The notes below the pieces were generated by a model. The model ran no database searches. It was not told where the DNA came from and saw only the letters and a program-made list of their open reading frames with translations. From the NCBI GenBank assembly GCA_002427015.1, contig DIPE01000053.1:1091-25931 (forward strand): a DNA stretch of 24,841 nt, given 5' to 3'. The position numbers and the translations under genes were made by a program. Positions 13,935 to 22,440 of the stretch are shown here, in pieces (within the stretch, counting starts at the first letter, position 1; every line of letters begins with the position of its first letter). The stretch comes from Firmicutes bacterium UBA5496. GTDB lineage: Bacteria; Bacillota; Proteinivoracia; UBA4975.

Positions 13935-14801
13935 CTAATCCATCCTTTCCCCTAGTCCTTTTACCGCCTCCTGCAGCGAACTCTGGCCGGTTCCCGCCAA
14001 AATCAACTTGAGAAGCTGGTGTTCCGTCAAAGTGCCGGCAAGGGCGTATTTCTCATCCAGCACCGAAATCTGATAATACTTTTGCGGGCGAATGTGTTTT
14101 AAGACTTCGTTAACTTTTGCTCCCGGAGCAGCCACCAAAGTATCCGCTGCCATCAGCTTATGCTTGCGCAGGCTCTGCTGCCGGGAGAGCACATAGCGCA
14201 AAAGAGGGACTAACAGTTGCTTTCTCTCTACCCAGGCATTGTACAGCAAAAAACCTGCCGCCGCAAATATGCTGGGATTAGGCTGCCCCTGGGCCAGCCG
14301 GCATATGGCCAGCATAATCAGGAGCAGGCCGCAGCCAAATCCGCAGGCTAAAACTATCTTGGTGGCGCGATAATAAGAAATCCAGCCCGTCAGGCGCCCC
14401 CGCAGCACTCTGCCTCCGTCCAAGGGCAGGGCGGGCAGCAGGTTAAAAGCCATCAGTGTTAGGCTGGCGCGAATAAAAGCACTGACATAGCCCTGAGGGG
14501 AATAGGGCGCCAGGGCCATGGCCGCCGCTGCCGTCAGGAGATTGGCAGCGGGCCCGGCCAAAGCGATGCGGCTCTCTACGCCAGGCTGCACTTCCAGAAG
14601 CTGATCCAAGTAGAGATATCCCCCCAAGGGCTGAATTGAGAGTTTTTCCACTTTGCAGCCCAGCGCTTTTGCGGCGGCAATATGCCCGGCCTCATGGACA
14701 ATTAATGCCAGCAAAAGGCTGATGGTTTCTTTAATCTGGCCTAGGGCCAGCAGCGCCGCAAAGAACACCACAAAGAAAACTGAAATTTTAAAGCGCTTCA
14801 T
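13935..14801 (-). CDS. SpoIVFB-like M50 intramembrane metalloprotease with CBS-like tail
   Basis: This 288-residue membrane protein has the site-2-protease zinc motif H-E-A-G-H (36-40) in the second hydrophobic segment, and the partner motif N-L-L-P-A-L-P-L-D-G-G (120-130, D128 as third ligand). The C-terminal region (about 215-285) looks like a single CBS domain. Length and layout equal those of SpoIVFB, which cuts pro-sigma-K in the mother cell. In Bacillus SpoIVFB is held by SpoIVFA and BofA; no spoIVFA lies next to this gene. The ATG at 14801 is chosen over a GTG at 14810 because the AGGTGG/GGAAGG site fits better. Position between rodA and the TIGR03960 gene supports SpoIVFB, but the substrate is inferred, so no symbol is given. 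Confidence 0.85.
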   Translation of the reverse strand: MKRFKISVFFVVFFAALLALGQIKETISLLLALIVHEAGHIAAAKALGCKVEKLSIQPLGGYLYLDQLLEVQPGVESRIALAGPAANLLTAAAAMALAPYSPQGYVSAFIRASLTLMAFNLLPALPLDGGRVLRGRLTGWISYYRATKIVLACGFGCGLLLIMLAICRLAQGQPNPSIFAAAGFLLYNAWVERKQLLVPLLRYVLSRQQSLRKHKLMAADTLVAAPGAKVNEVLKHIRPQKYYQISVLDEKYALAGTLTEHQLLKLILAGTGQSSLQEAVKGLGERMD

Positions 14802-14823
14802 GCTTTCCACCTGCCTTCCGCTT

Positions 14824-14854
14824 ATAGGTATTTTTGCAGGCGGCGGATATATGC
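14824..14854 (-). promoter_or_regulatory. Possible sigma-E-like promoter of the M50 protease gene
   Basis: On the minus strand GCATATAT (14847-14854) lies 15 bases upstream of ATACCTAT (14824-14831), loosely like the sigma-E boxes (KMATATT and CATACANT). It sits between the rodA terminator and the protease start, where a separate promoter is expected, and mother-cell expression would suit a SpoIVFB protein. The match is weak and short. Confidence 0.25.
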
Positions 14855-14857
14855 AAG

Positions 14858-14880
14858 AAAAAACCCGGCAAGGGGCCGGG
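14858..14880 (-). terminator. Terminator after rodA
   Basis: A 6-bp GC stem CCCGGC/GCCGGG (14864-14869 and 14875-14880) with a five-base loop is followed by six T on the minus strand. It abuts the rodA stop codon (14881), so it closes the long apbE-to-rodA unit and separates it from the M50 protease gene. Confidence 0.85.
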
Positions 14881-15999
14881 CTAAAAAATCGAGGTATCCT
14901 TATGGGCCGCCACAGACAATACCAGCCCCAGGGAAATCATCGTTGTCAAGAATGAACTTCCCCCATAGCTGACCAGGGGCAGGGGCAAGCCTGTGACAGG
15001 CATGATGCTAATAGTCATCCCCACATTGACCAGCAGTTGGAAAGATAACATGGCGGCCACACCCACGCAAAGATAGCGGCCGAAAGCGTCCTTGGCCTCC
15101 ATGGCCACTTTCAGAATCTGCCAAATTAAAAAGACATAGATCACCAGAAAGATGGAAGCCCCAAGAAAACCCAGTTCTTCGCCAATGACGCTGAAGATAA
15201 AGTCAGTATTTTTCGCAGGCAAAAAATCAAGCTGGGTCTGAGTGCCTTTAAATAGTCCCCGGCCGCTGAACTGGCCGGAGCCAATAGCAACCTTGGACTG
15301 AATAATTTGCCAGCCGTCATTAAATGGATCCTGCCAGGGGTCCCGGAAAATAATGAGGCGGGTCTTTTGATAAGGTTTGAGCACAAATAAAAAGGCAAGG
15401 ACGGAGGCAATAAGGCCGCCCGCACCCATAACCGCCAGATGCAGCCAGCGCATGCCGGCCACAAAGAGAATTGAGCCGGTAATTGCCACAAAAATCAGGG
15501 AAGTGCCCAAATCAGGCTGCATAAAGATAACCAGCATGGGAACAGCCACATGGAGAATTGGCACTATCAATCCCGTCCACTTCTCCAAAGAACGCCCTTC
15601 CTTGGCCATGGTGGCTGAAAGGGTGATGATAATAGCAATCTTGGCCAACTCAGAAGGCTGGAGATTAAAGAAAGAGCCAATGGCGATCCAGCGCTGGGCC
15701 CCCCCGGCTGAAGTTCCCTTAAAGATAACGAGAATCAGCAGGGCCAGACTGAAAAGATAGATCGGCAGCTTCAGCCGCTGCCACTCAGAGTAGTCAATGA
15801 AGGAGAGCAGCACCATGCCGGCCAGGCCGCCTAAAGCCCAGATTAGCTGTTTTAGGAAAGTGCGGCTGGAAAAAAGCGAGGAAACTGTGACTTCGCCGGA
15901 AACCGAAGAAGAGCCCACCATCAGCACCCCGAAAACAGCAATGAGGACAATGGTCAGTAAAAGCACATAATCATAATTCTTCAGCAGCTTTTTCCCCAT
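14881..15999 (-). CDS. rodA: RodA, SEDS peptidoglycan glycosyltransferase of the elongasome
   Basis: This 372-residue protein has about ten membrane segments and SEDS-family motifs: R-W-I-x-I-G near 103-108, a large extracellular loop with F-L-P-A-K-N-T-D-F-I-F-S-V-I-G-E-E-L-G, and the C-terminal P-L-P-L-V-S-Y-G-G-S-S-F. SEDS proteins polymerise lipid II and work with a class B PBP; the PBP2 gene directly upstream is the expected partner. The start at 15999 lies 15 bases after the PBP2 stop, with GAGGTGA overlapping that stop. RodA, FtsW and SpoVE are close relatives; the mreBCD-PBP2 context makes RodA the best name. It ends the unit, with the terminator adjacent. Confidence 0.94.
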   Translation of the reverse strand: MGKKLLKNYDYVLLLTIVLIAVFGVLMVGSSSVSGEVTVSSLFSSRTFLKQLIWALGGLAGMVLLSFIDYSEWQRLKLPIYLFSLALLILVIFKGTSAGGAQRWIAIGSFFNLQPSELAKIAIIITLSATMAKEGRSLEKWTGLIVPILHVAVPMLVIFMQPDLGTSLIFVAITGSILFVAGMRWLHLAVMGAGGLIASVLAFLFVLKPYQKTRLIIFRDPWQDPFNDGWQIIQSKVAIGSGQFSGRGLFKGTQTQLDFLPAKNTDFIFSVIGEELGFLGASIFLVIYVFLIWQILKVAMEAKDAFGRYLCVGVAAMLSFQLLVNVGMTISIMPVTGLPLPLVSYGGSSFLTTMISLGLVLSVAAHKDTSIF

Positions 16000-16014
16000 G
16001 GCTTAAGGGTCACC

Positions 16015-17769
16015 TCACTCTTCCAGGCCAAAGTAACAATCGATAATATCCCGTGCGACTTCGATGCTTCTGCTGCCGGCGCCGGCATATTCCATGAAGA
16101 CCACAATAGCGATTTCCGGATTGTCATAGGGAGCATAGCCCACCCACCAGGAATGAGTATCCCGCCATCTCTCAAGATTTTTGCGGCTGGAGCGGTCATG
16201 TTCGGCAGATCCAGTCTTGCCGGCTACAGCAAAGGGAAGATTCTTAAGATATTGAGACCTGGCAGCAGATTGCTGCATACCCTCGCGAATCACCTTGAGA
16301 TTTTCCGGCTTAAAATTTTGCTGGTCAAGAATCTCCGGTTCAAAATATTCAACGGTTTTGCCGGTATAATCGCTGATCTTTTCTACCATATAAGGTTTAT
16401 AGTGGATGCCGCCGTTGGCCAGCATGGAGACATAATTGCCCAACTGGAGGGCAGTAAATTCGTTGAGCTGGCCATAAGAAATTTGCACTGTATTCCCGCC
16501 CACCCAAGTCCTGCCCAAGCGGTAATCCAGGGAACTGGACTGTTCATCCAGGGCGATGTCATCAAAACCGGCATTTTTTTGCTCCCGGGACATGCCGAAC
16601 TTCTCAATATATTCATAGATCTTTTCCGAACCCAGACGAGCGCCTACAGTGCCGAAGTAAATATTGCTGGAAACCGCCAGAGCCCGGCGCATGTCCACAT
16701 TGCCGTGGACGGCAAAGCCATAGTCGTTGACAGGCTGATTATTAATGCGGGTCCTGCCACCGGCATAGATTTTTTCAGTAGCAGTAATGGCGCCTGTTTC
16801 CAAGCCGGCCATGCCCACAACCATTTTAAAGGTTGAGCCTACTGTGCGCCGGTATTGATAGGTTCTGTCTGTCAGCTTCTTGGCCCAGTCCGGCATTTCT
16901 GCCGGCAGATTATCCTTCCACCAGGCCTTGTCATAGCGATGGTTATTGTCGAAGGTAGGCTCAGTGACCAGAGCCAGAATCTTGCCGGTATTAGGGTCCA
17001 AGACCACAACGGCTCCGGCCCAGGCATCCTTGGACTTTTTTTCGGTCCTAAGCTTTTCCAGCACCCGGTGCAATGAGTCTTGGGCTGCCTTTTGCAATTT
17101 AGTGTCAATGGTCAAATGGAGGTTGTTGCCTGGAACAGCCGGGGTGCTGTTGGCAGCATCTCCCACCGGCCGGTTATCCACATTGACCTGAACGACACTG
17201 AAGCCGTCGGCCCCCTGGAGGTACTCATCCCATTTTCTTTCCAGGCCTTCCACACCCCGGCGGTCAATCTCATTTACCCGGCCCAAAGGGTTGGCCAGCA
17301 GGTCTTTCTCAGGGTAATAGCGCTGGGGAACTACCTGAATGACCAAACTGGGCATGAGGTGTTGGTATTCTTCCAGCTGCAGAATTGTTTCAAAATCCAC
17401 ATTGGTAGCAATCACTGCCGGTTCAAACTTGCGCCGATGCTTTTTCAGCTTATCCCGGATGATCTCCGGTTCCATCTGCAAAAACTCGGCCAGCTTGGTT
17501 ATTGTCTGCTCCCGTCTGTCCTTATTTTGTACATCAGCCAGGGCTACCACATAGGTAGGGACGCTGGCCGCCAGTTCGACACCATCGGCGCTGTAGATTC
17601 TGCCCCGAGGGGCAAGCTCAACCAAGTGACGGAAACGATTGTTATCGGCGACATTTGCCCACTCTTCGCCTTCAATAACCTGAATTTGAAATAAATTATA
17701 TATGAGCACAGCTAAGATAATTAAGGCAAGTATTCTCAGGAGTGTAATCCGCCATAGGGTCATTTTCAT
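16015..17769 (-). CDS. mrdA: Penicillin-binding protein 2 (class B transpeptidase)
   Basis: This 584-residue protein has one N-terminal membrane helix (about 7-28), a PBP dimerisation domain (about 52-210) and a transpeptidase domain (about 250-578). The active-site motifs are all present: S312-T-F-K315, S367-S-N369 and K518-T-G520. It cross-links peptidoglycan during side-wall growth, paired with RodA, the next gene. The ATG at 17769 overlaps the mreD stop as ATGA and has GGAGG seven bases upstream. The order mreB-mreC-mreD-PBP2-rodA is complete here, but the minC/minD genes often found between PBP2 and rodA in clostridia are missing. Confidence 0.95.
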   Translation of the reverse strand: MKMTLWRITLLRILALIILAVLIYNLFQIQVIEGEEWANVADNNRFRHLVELAPRGRIYSADGVELAASVPTYVVALADVQNKDRREQTITKLAEFLQMEPEIIRDKLKKHRRKFEPAVIATNVDFETILQLEEYQHLMPSLVIQVVPQRYYPEKDLLANPLGRVNEIDRRGVEGLERKWDEYLQGADGFSVVQVNVDNRPVGDAANSTPAVPGNNLHLTIDTKLQKAAQDSLHRVLEKLRTEKKSKDAWAGAVVVLDPNTGKILALVTEPTFDNNHRYDKAWWKDNLPAEMPDWAKKLTDRTYQYRRTVGSTFKMVVGMAGLETGAITATEKIYAGGRTRINNQPVNDYGFAVHGNVDMRRALAVSSNIYFGTVGARLGSEKIYEYIEKFGMSREQKNAGFDDIALDEQSSSLDYRLGRTWVGGNTVQISYGQLNEFTALQLGNYVSMLANGGIHYKPYMVEKISDYTGKTVEYFEPEILDQQNFKPENLKVIREGMQQSAARSQYLKNLPFAVAGKTGSAEHDRSSRKNLERWRDTHSWWVGYAPYDNPEIAIVVFMEYAGAGSRSIEVARDIIDCYFGLEE

Positions 17770-18269
17770 AGTTTCGCCTCCAGTACAGCTTCCAGCTTGT
17801 CCCGGCGGCGAAGCAATTTAGAGATAAACATGAACAATATATAGAGGAGCAGGTTGGACAATAAATTTATCCCGGCGTTAATTTGCAGCGCTGAGCCCAG
17901 ATTGGCCCTACCCCTAATATAAAATATAAAAGCCATAAGGATTTCCTGAATCAAGGTGGCGGCAATCAGCCTCAGGCCGCCTGTAAGGACAAGATTATCC
18001 AACAATTCATTTTTAATTTCCCAGATTAAAGCAGCGCTGATGAAGTTCAGCAACATAAAGAGACCTAAGAATTCACCTAAGAGAATATCTTGAACCAGGC
18101 CTGTCCACAAAGCGGCAATCAGAAAAAACCTGCGTTCCAGGCGCAGGGAGACAACCACCAGGAAGACAAAGGCGGGGGCAAGGGGCAGCCAGGGAAAAAC
18201 AACAGGCAGCAAGGTGCTTTGCAAAATCACCAGCCCAGTCAACCATAAAAGTGAATATACATATTTCAT
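17766..18269 (-). CDS. mreD: Rod shape-determining membrane protein MreD
   Basis: This 167-residue, very hydrophobic protein has about five membrane segments and the short MreD pattern W-T-G-L-V-Q-D-I-L-L-G-E-F-L-G near 55-69. MreD belongs to the elongasome with MreC, MreB, PBP2 and RodA. The family is weakly conserved, so identification rests on size, topology, this motif and exact position between mreC and the PBP2 gene. Both ends overlap its neighbours by four bases (ATGA), showing tight translational coupling. Confidence 0.92.
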   Translation of the reverse strand: MKYVYSLLWLTGLVILQSTLLPVVFPWLPLAPAFVFLVVVSLRLERRFFLIAALWTGLVQDILLGEFLGLFMLLNFISAALIWEIKNELLDNLVLTGGLRLIAATLIQEILMAFIFYIRGRANLGSALQINAGINLLSNLLLYILFMFISKLLRRRDKLEAVLEAKL

Positions 18270-19129
18270 CTCTGGTCACCGCCTTCAGCAGGCTCGTCAA
18301 CAGGCGAATGATAATTCACTATAATTAAGACTTCCTCCAGGCGGTCAAAATCCACCTCGGGACGCACCAAAGCGGAACGTTCAAGAGAAACAGGATCGTC
18401 ATAAACCTCAACCACCCGGCCGATAACCAGCCCCTTGGGGTAGATGCCGGTGAGGGGCGAGGAGATTATCACATCCCCCTCCTGAATATCCGCATATTGA
18501 TTGAGGCGAGTGATGCGAGTATAGCCCCTGGGGGTGGACAAGCCAATCAGCACCCCGTTGTCCCGGGTGCGCTGCACGATGGCGCTGATGCCGCTGGAAG
18601 GGCTGATAAGCAGCTGCACTTTGGCGTGGGCAGGCTGAACGTCGATAATCTTGCCTACCAGTCCCTGGTTGGTGACCACAGGCATGTCCACTTTGATGCC
18701 ATGCCTGGAACCCTTGTCAATAGTAAGGGTGGAAAACCAACTGGAAGGGTTGCGCCCAATGACTTGAGCCGGTGTCACCTGATGCTCAACAGCCTCTTGG
18801 AACTGCAATAAATTTCTTAGGCGCAGATTTTCTTGCTGAATCTCAAGCATGCGCAAATCTGTGCCGGCTAATTTCTCCAATTCTGCCCGCAGCTGCTGAT
18901 TGTCCTTGTAAACATCGCGCACATCCCCAAAGAACTGCCAAGTATTCGTAAAGAATCGAGTCACAGAGCTGGCCCCTTTCTGAAAGGGACGGAGAGCTTC
19001 TGCCGCCAAGCGCTCCAAAAAGAGAATGCGCTGGGGATTATTCGTGCTCCAACTCATTAGTATGCTGAGGAGGAGTACCACCACAATGCCAGATAATATC
19101 TTTTTTCGGTTGTTTCGCAATGCTGACAA
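18266..19129 (-). CDS. mreC: Rod shape-determining protein MreC
   Basis: This 287-residue protein has one N-terminal membrane helix (about 10-26), a coiled-coil stretch (about 70-110, with L-R-A-E-L-E-K-L and Q-E-N-L-R-L-R-N-L-L) and a beta-rich MreC domain (about 120-275) with V-I-G-R-N-P-S-S-W-F near 124-133. MreC is the periplasm-facing scaffold that binds and activates PBP2/RodA. The start is a TTG at 19129: GGAGGAGGAG lies just upstream and no ATG is in range. The stop overlaps mreD. Confidence 0.95.
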   Translation of the reverse strand: MSALRNNRKKILSGIVVVLLLSILMSWSTNNPQRILFLERLAAEALRPFQKGASSVTRFFTNTWQFFGDVRDVYKDNQQLRAELEKLAGTDLRMLEIQQENLRLRNLLQFQEAVEHQVTPAQVIGRNPSSWFSTLTIDKGSRHGIKVDMPVVTNQGLVGKIIDVQPAHAKVQLLISPSSGISAIVQRTRDNGVLIGLSTPRGYTRITRLNQYADIQEGDVIISSPLTGIYPKGLVIGRVVEVYDDPVSLERSALVRPEVDFDRLEEVLIIVNYHSPVDEPAEGGDQR

Positions 19130-19152
19130 CGGTCTCCTCCTCCTTTTCTGGT

Positions 19153-20181
19153 TTAGCGGTTGAGAGAAATGCGCTTGAGCAAATTAAGGTGATCCAACAC
19201 CTTGCCCGTGCCCAAGACGACACAGTCCAAGGGATTGTCGGACACTACCACAGGCATTCCCGTTTCCTTGCTTATCAGCCGGTCAAAATTAGTGAGCAAG
19301 GAACCGCCACCGGTCAGGACAATGCCTCTGTCCATTATATCTGCCGCCAGTTCCGGCGGAGTTTTTTCCAGAGTAATTCTAATGGCCTCCAGGATTGTAG
19401 AAATTGGATCCTGTATGGCGACATTTATTTCCGCCGCAGACAGCTCCAGGGTTTTGGGAAGCCCTGAAACCATGTCACGGCCGCGAATGAGCATGGTCTT
19501 TTTCTCGTCTTCAGGCAAAGCTGAGCCAATGGTGATTTTTATATCTTCGGCAGTGCGCTCGCCAATCATCAAGTTGTACTTGCGTTTGATATAGTGGACG
19601 ATGCTCTCATCAATATCATCGCCGCCAACTCTGATTGAACGATGGGTAACAATGCCCCCCAGGGAGATTATTGCAGCGTCAGTAGTGCCCCCGCCCACAT
19701 CCACAACCATGCTGCCGTTAGGCTCTGAAACAGGCAATCCTGCTCCAATGGCCGCCGCCATGGGCTCTTCAATTAGATGCACTTCTCTGGCCCCGGCCTG
19801 AATAGAGGCCTCTTTGACAGCCCGCTCTTCCACTGCTGTCACCCCAGAAGGCACGCAGACCACAACTCTGGGTTTGCGCCGAAACCAACTGCGGCGATAA
19901 GCCTGGGTAATAAAATAGCGCAACATCTCCAAAGTAATGTCGAAGTCCGCGATGACCCCGTCTTTCATGGGCCGTATAGCCATAATATTGCCGGGGGTGC
20001 GGCCAATCATCTCTTTGGCCTCAGAGCCAACTGCGAGGATAATGTCTTTTTCTCTGTTCTTTTGAATAGCTACTACAGAAGGTTCTCTAAGCACAACGCC
20101 TTTTCCTTTTACATAGACAAAGGTGTTAGCAGTTCCTAAATCAATGCCAATATCTTGGGTCAAAAAGCTAAACAATCCCAA
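19153..20181 (-). CDS. mreB: Rod shape-determining protein MreB (actin homologue)
   Basis: This 342-residue protein begins MGLFSFLTQDIGIDLGTANT, with the phosphate-1 loop at about 10-20, V-D-V-G-G-G-T-T-D in the middle and T-G-G-G-S-L-L near 290-296, all standard for MreB. It forms membrane-bound filaments that guide side-wall synthesis. The start is a TTG at 20181, preceded by AAAGGAG at nine to ten bases; no ATG gives the family N-terminus. A 67-base gap separates it from radC without a terminator or convincing promoter, so it is probably read through from radC and maf, a common maf-radC-mreB order in Firmicutes. Confidence 0.97.
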   Translation of the reverse strand: MGLFSFLTQDIGIDLGTANTFVYVKGKGVVLREPSVVAIQKNREKDIILAVGSEAKEMIGRTPGNIMAIRPMKDGVIADFDITLEMLRYFITQAYRRSWFRRKPRVVVCVPSGVTAVEERAVKEASIQAGAREVHLIEEPMAAAIGAGLPVSEPNGSMVVDVGGGTTDAAIISLGGIVTHRSIRVGGDDIDESIVHYIKRKYNLMIGERTAEDIKITIGSALPEDEKKTMLIRGRDMVSGLPKTLELSAAEINVAIQDPISTILEAIRITLEKTPPELAADIMDRGIVLTGGGSLLTNFDRLISKETGMPVVVSDNPLDCVVLGTGKVLDHLNLLKRISLNR

Positions 20182-20248
20182 ATTCCGAAACTCCTTTCAT
20201 GTCAAGACTGCATAATTTGCTGAATTCTTATTAGTTTTCCCAGGTTAA

Positions 20249-20929
20249 TTATACATAGCCTTTTTCTTTAAGACTGGCAAATACGCCATCGCCAATGACA
20301 AGATGATCCAGAACTTCAATGCCCACCAGGCGGCCGACTTCAACCAAACGCCGGGTGATATTGATATCCTCCTGGCTGGGAGTAGGATCGCCGCTGGGAT
20401 GGTTATGCACCAAAATGACAGCGGCAGCGCTTCGCCTGATAGCCCGGGCAAAGACTTCCCGGGGATGGACGATGGAAGAGTTGAGGCTGCCTCTGGAAAC
20501 CTCTTCACAGGCAATGATCACGTTCTTGGTATTGAGCAGCAAAATCCTGAACTGTTCATGCTGCAGGTAACGCAAATCTTCCATTACCCAAGCAGCCACA
20601 TCCTGAGGGGATTTGACGCGCACCACCTGGGAATCTTGCTGGCTGAGGCGCCTGCCCAATTCCAAAGCAGCTTTAATCTGAGCAGCCTTGGCGTTGCCTA
20701 TGCCCGCTGCTGCCGCACACAGTTCTTCAATGCCGGCGTTGTTGACGCCTCTGAGATCATTAAACTGGTACAAGATTGATTCCGCCAATTGAATTGCATT
20801 GGCATCCCTGGACCCAGTCCTAATAATAATTGCCAAAAGCTCCTGCACTGAAAGAATTCCAGGACCATATCGGAGCAGCTTTTCCCGGGGACGCATGTCT
20901 GCAGGTATATCCTTAATGGTATACCGCAA
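20249..20929 (-). CDS. radC: RadC family JAMM-domain protein
   Basis: This 226-residue protein has an N-terminal helix-hairpin-helix-type region (about 12-95) and a C-terminal RadC JAB/JAMM domain with V-H-N-H-P-S-G-D-P-T-P-S-x-x-D (174-188; metal ligands H175, H177, D188). Despite its name, a DNA-repair role is doubtful; the biochemical function is unknown. The start is taken as TTG at 20929, giving (M)RYTIKDIPADMRPREKLL, the normal RadC N-terminus, with AAAGGGGG about seven bases upstream. An ATG-started longer frame would overlap maf by 50 bases and is not supported. It follows maf directly and precedes mreB. Confidence 0.94.
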   Translation of the reverse strand: MRYTIKDIPADMRPREKLLRYGPGILSVQELLAIIIRTGSRDANAIQLAESILYQFNDLRGVNNAGIEELCAAAAGIGNAKAAQIKAALELGRRLSQQDSQVVRVKSPQDVAAWVMEDLRYLQHEQFRILLLNTKNVIIACEEVSRGSLNSSIVHPREVFARAIRRSAAAVILVHNHPSGDPTPSQEDINITRRLVEVGRLVGIEVLDHLVIGDGVFASLKEKGYV

Positions 20930-20942
20930 AAAAATACCCCCT

Positions 20943-21497
20943 TTACTTCTTGGCCTTAAATAACCTGGCCACTGCTGCCACGGGCAGTCCAACTACATTA
21001 TAATAACATCCGTCGATTCCGGCAACAAACTTTCCTGCCAAACCTTGGATGCCATAACCGCCTGCTTTGTCCAAACCTTCACCGCTGCGCACATAATCTG
21101 CAATTTCTTGGTTATTCATGGAGGCGAACAGCACTTTAGTAGTTACAACATCTTCGGCAACGACCACACCCTTTTCCCACAAGGCTATGGCAGTAATAAC
21201 AGCGTGCCACTTGCCTGATAATTCCCGCAGCATGGCGATATTTTCCGCCGGGCCGGCGGGTTTGCCAAAAATCCTCGCCCCCAGACTGACAACAGTATCA
21301 GCCCCTAAGACCGGCTGAGAAAAACGCCGGGAAACAAACTGGGCTTTTCGGGAAGCCATGCTCAACGCATACTCTGCAGGGGTCTGATATCGCCCCGCCT
21401 CTTCACTGACATCAGCAGGATGAATTTCCACATCAGCAAAGAGCAGCCGGATTAATTCCCGGCGGCGGGGTGAACCGGATGCAAGTATTACGGTCAT
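20943..21497 (-). CDS. maf: Maf nucleoside triphosphate pyrophosphatase
   Basis: This 184-residue protein starts MTVILASGSPRRRELIRLLF, with the Maf signature S-G-S-P-R-R at 7-12, G-A-D-T-V-V at 65-70 and a C-terminal Y-G-I-Q-G-L-A-G segment. Maf proteins hydrolyse dTTP/UTP or modified nucleotides to monophosphates and are linked to the arrest of septation in Bacillus. The start at 21497 has AGGGGG upstream. The stop overlaps the radC Shine-Dalgarno site. It sits between a Gx-transporter gene and radC-mreB. Confidence 0.95.
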   Translation of the reverse strand: MTVILASGSPRRRELIRLLFADVEIHPADVSEEAGRYQTPAEYALSMASRKAQFVSRRFSQPVLGADTVVSLGARIFGKPAGPAENIAMLRELSGKWHAVITAIALWEKGVVVAEDVVTTKVLFASMNNQEIADYVRSGEGLDKAGGYGIQGLAGKFVAGIDGCYYNVVGLPVAAVARLFKAKK

Positions 21498-21501
21498 GGC
21501 A

Positions 21502-22035
21502 TTACCCCCTAGTCCGGAAAAGAGGAATTTTCTCTAAAGCCTGGGTCAAATAACGAGACACTAACCCCACCATTATACCAGTAGGCACTGCAAAAATCAT
21601 TAAAATAGGGAACATTGAAACGATGGCAATTTCTTCAAAGATCAAACTAGCCACTGCCAGCTGGGCGATATTGTGGGCAACCGCTCCCACAAGGCTCAGG
21701 CCAATGAGGCTAAACAATTTTTTCGCGTATTTATGCGCCAAAGACATCAATGCCCAGCTCAGCAGCGCCCCGGCAAAACTCATAACAAAACCTACGCTGA
21801 TAAGGCCGGGGCCAAAAAGAGAACCAAGCACCGTCCTGCCAACAGCCACCGCCAAGGCATCGCCATAGCCGAAGCAGATAATTGTGGTCAAGGTGATGAT
21901 ATTTGCCAGCCCCAGGCGGGCGCCGGTCACCGGAATGGCAGGCAGCAGCCCCTCAATAACATGCAAAATTGAAGCCATAGTGACAAGCATAGAAATAATA
22001 ACCAGCCTGTGTGCCGAATCAGCATTTTTGTTCAT
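21502..22035 (-). CDS. Gx transporter family membrane protein (EetB-like)
   Basis: This 177-residue hydrophobic protein has five or six membrane segments with R-L-G-L-A-N-I-I-T-L and F-A-G-A-L-L-S-W-A-L, as in the 'Gx transporter' family, often mislabelled heptaprenyl diphosphate synthase component I. Members of this family sit in flavin-based extracellular electron transfer loci (EetB in Listeria and Enterococcus, as I recall) and near rnf genes. Their transported molecule is not established. The ATG at 22035 is chosen because it lies just after the NusG_II stop and matches the usual length; the ribosome site is weak, suggesting coupling. It runs with the NusG_II gene and apbE upstream and maf downstream. 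Confidence 0.85.
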   Translation of the reverse strand: MNKNADSAHRLVIISMLVTMASILHVIEGLLPAIPVTGARLGLANIITLTTIICFGYGDALAVAVGRTVLGSLFGPGLISVGFVMSFAGALLSWALMSLAHKYAKKLFSLIGLSLVGAVAHNIAQLAVASLIFEEIAIVSMFPILMIFAVPTGIMVGLVSRYLTQALEKIPLFRTRG

Positions 22036-22045
22036 ATTCTCAGCC

Positions 22046-22414
22046 CTATCTAAGATCGATATCTCCATCTTTGTAATCGATAATTTTAATAATCACCCGG
22101 TTGGGCAAGCAGGCAATGGGCCTGGCAGAATTGCTGATCCAGCCGGTTTCTACGCAAATCTTGTCGGGACAAGCAGACTCAACCACACGCACTCGGCCAT
22201 CCTGCAAATGCACCCTGGTAATGCCATTTATACCCTGAATATCAACAAACTCATCTCTTCCCTCTTGAAAAAGAGGATAAGTCTTAAATTCCCTGCCGTC
22301 CACCTGAATGACAATGGCGCCCTGGGAATTTCCGGGCAAGAAAAAATAAATATATACACCTGCCAGCCCTATGGCCAACAGCGCTAAAATGATTATTATA
22401 TCGCCGCGTTTCAA
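22046..22414 (-). CDS. NusG_II-domain membrane-anchored protein (EetA-like)
   Basis: This 122-residue protein has one N-terminal membrane helix (about 5-26). The extracellular NusG domain-II fold (about 32-118) has V-D-G-R-E-F-K-T-Y-P-L and the conserved A-C-P-D-K-I-C-V-E-T-G-W-I, with two cysteines five apart, then A-R-P-I-A-C-L-P-N-R with a third. Such proteins commonly pair with a Gx transporter and ApbE; the pair resembles EetA/EetB of flavin-based electron transfer loci. The exact role is unknown. The start is a TTG at 22414 with AGGGGGA six bases upstream. The gap to apbE is 26 bases. Confidence 0.88.
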   Translation of the reverse strand: MKRGDIIIILALLAIGLAGVYIYFFLPGNSQGAIVIQVDGREFKTYPLFQEGRDEFVDIQGINGITRVHLQDGRVRVVESACPDKICVETGWISNSARPIACLPNRVIIKIIDYKDGDIDLR

Positions 22415-22440
22415 ACTTGTCCCCCTTTTCCCCCGATTTT

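Noticed and set aside
16153..16836. A 227-codon plus-strand open frame
   Set aside because: It lies entirely opposite the PBP2 transpeptidase domain, has no family features or ribosome site, and the opposing frame holds all the active-site motifs.
20200..20205. TTGACA (minus strand) just upstream of mreB as a -35 box
   Set aside because: A -10 at the proper distance would fall at the mreB start codon and no TATAAT-like sequence is there; the AAAGGAG ribosome site also lies in the would-be spacer.
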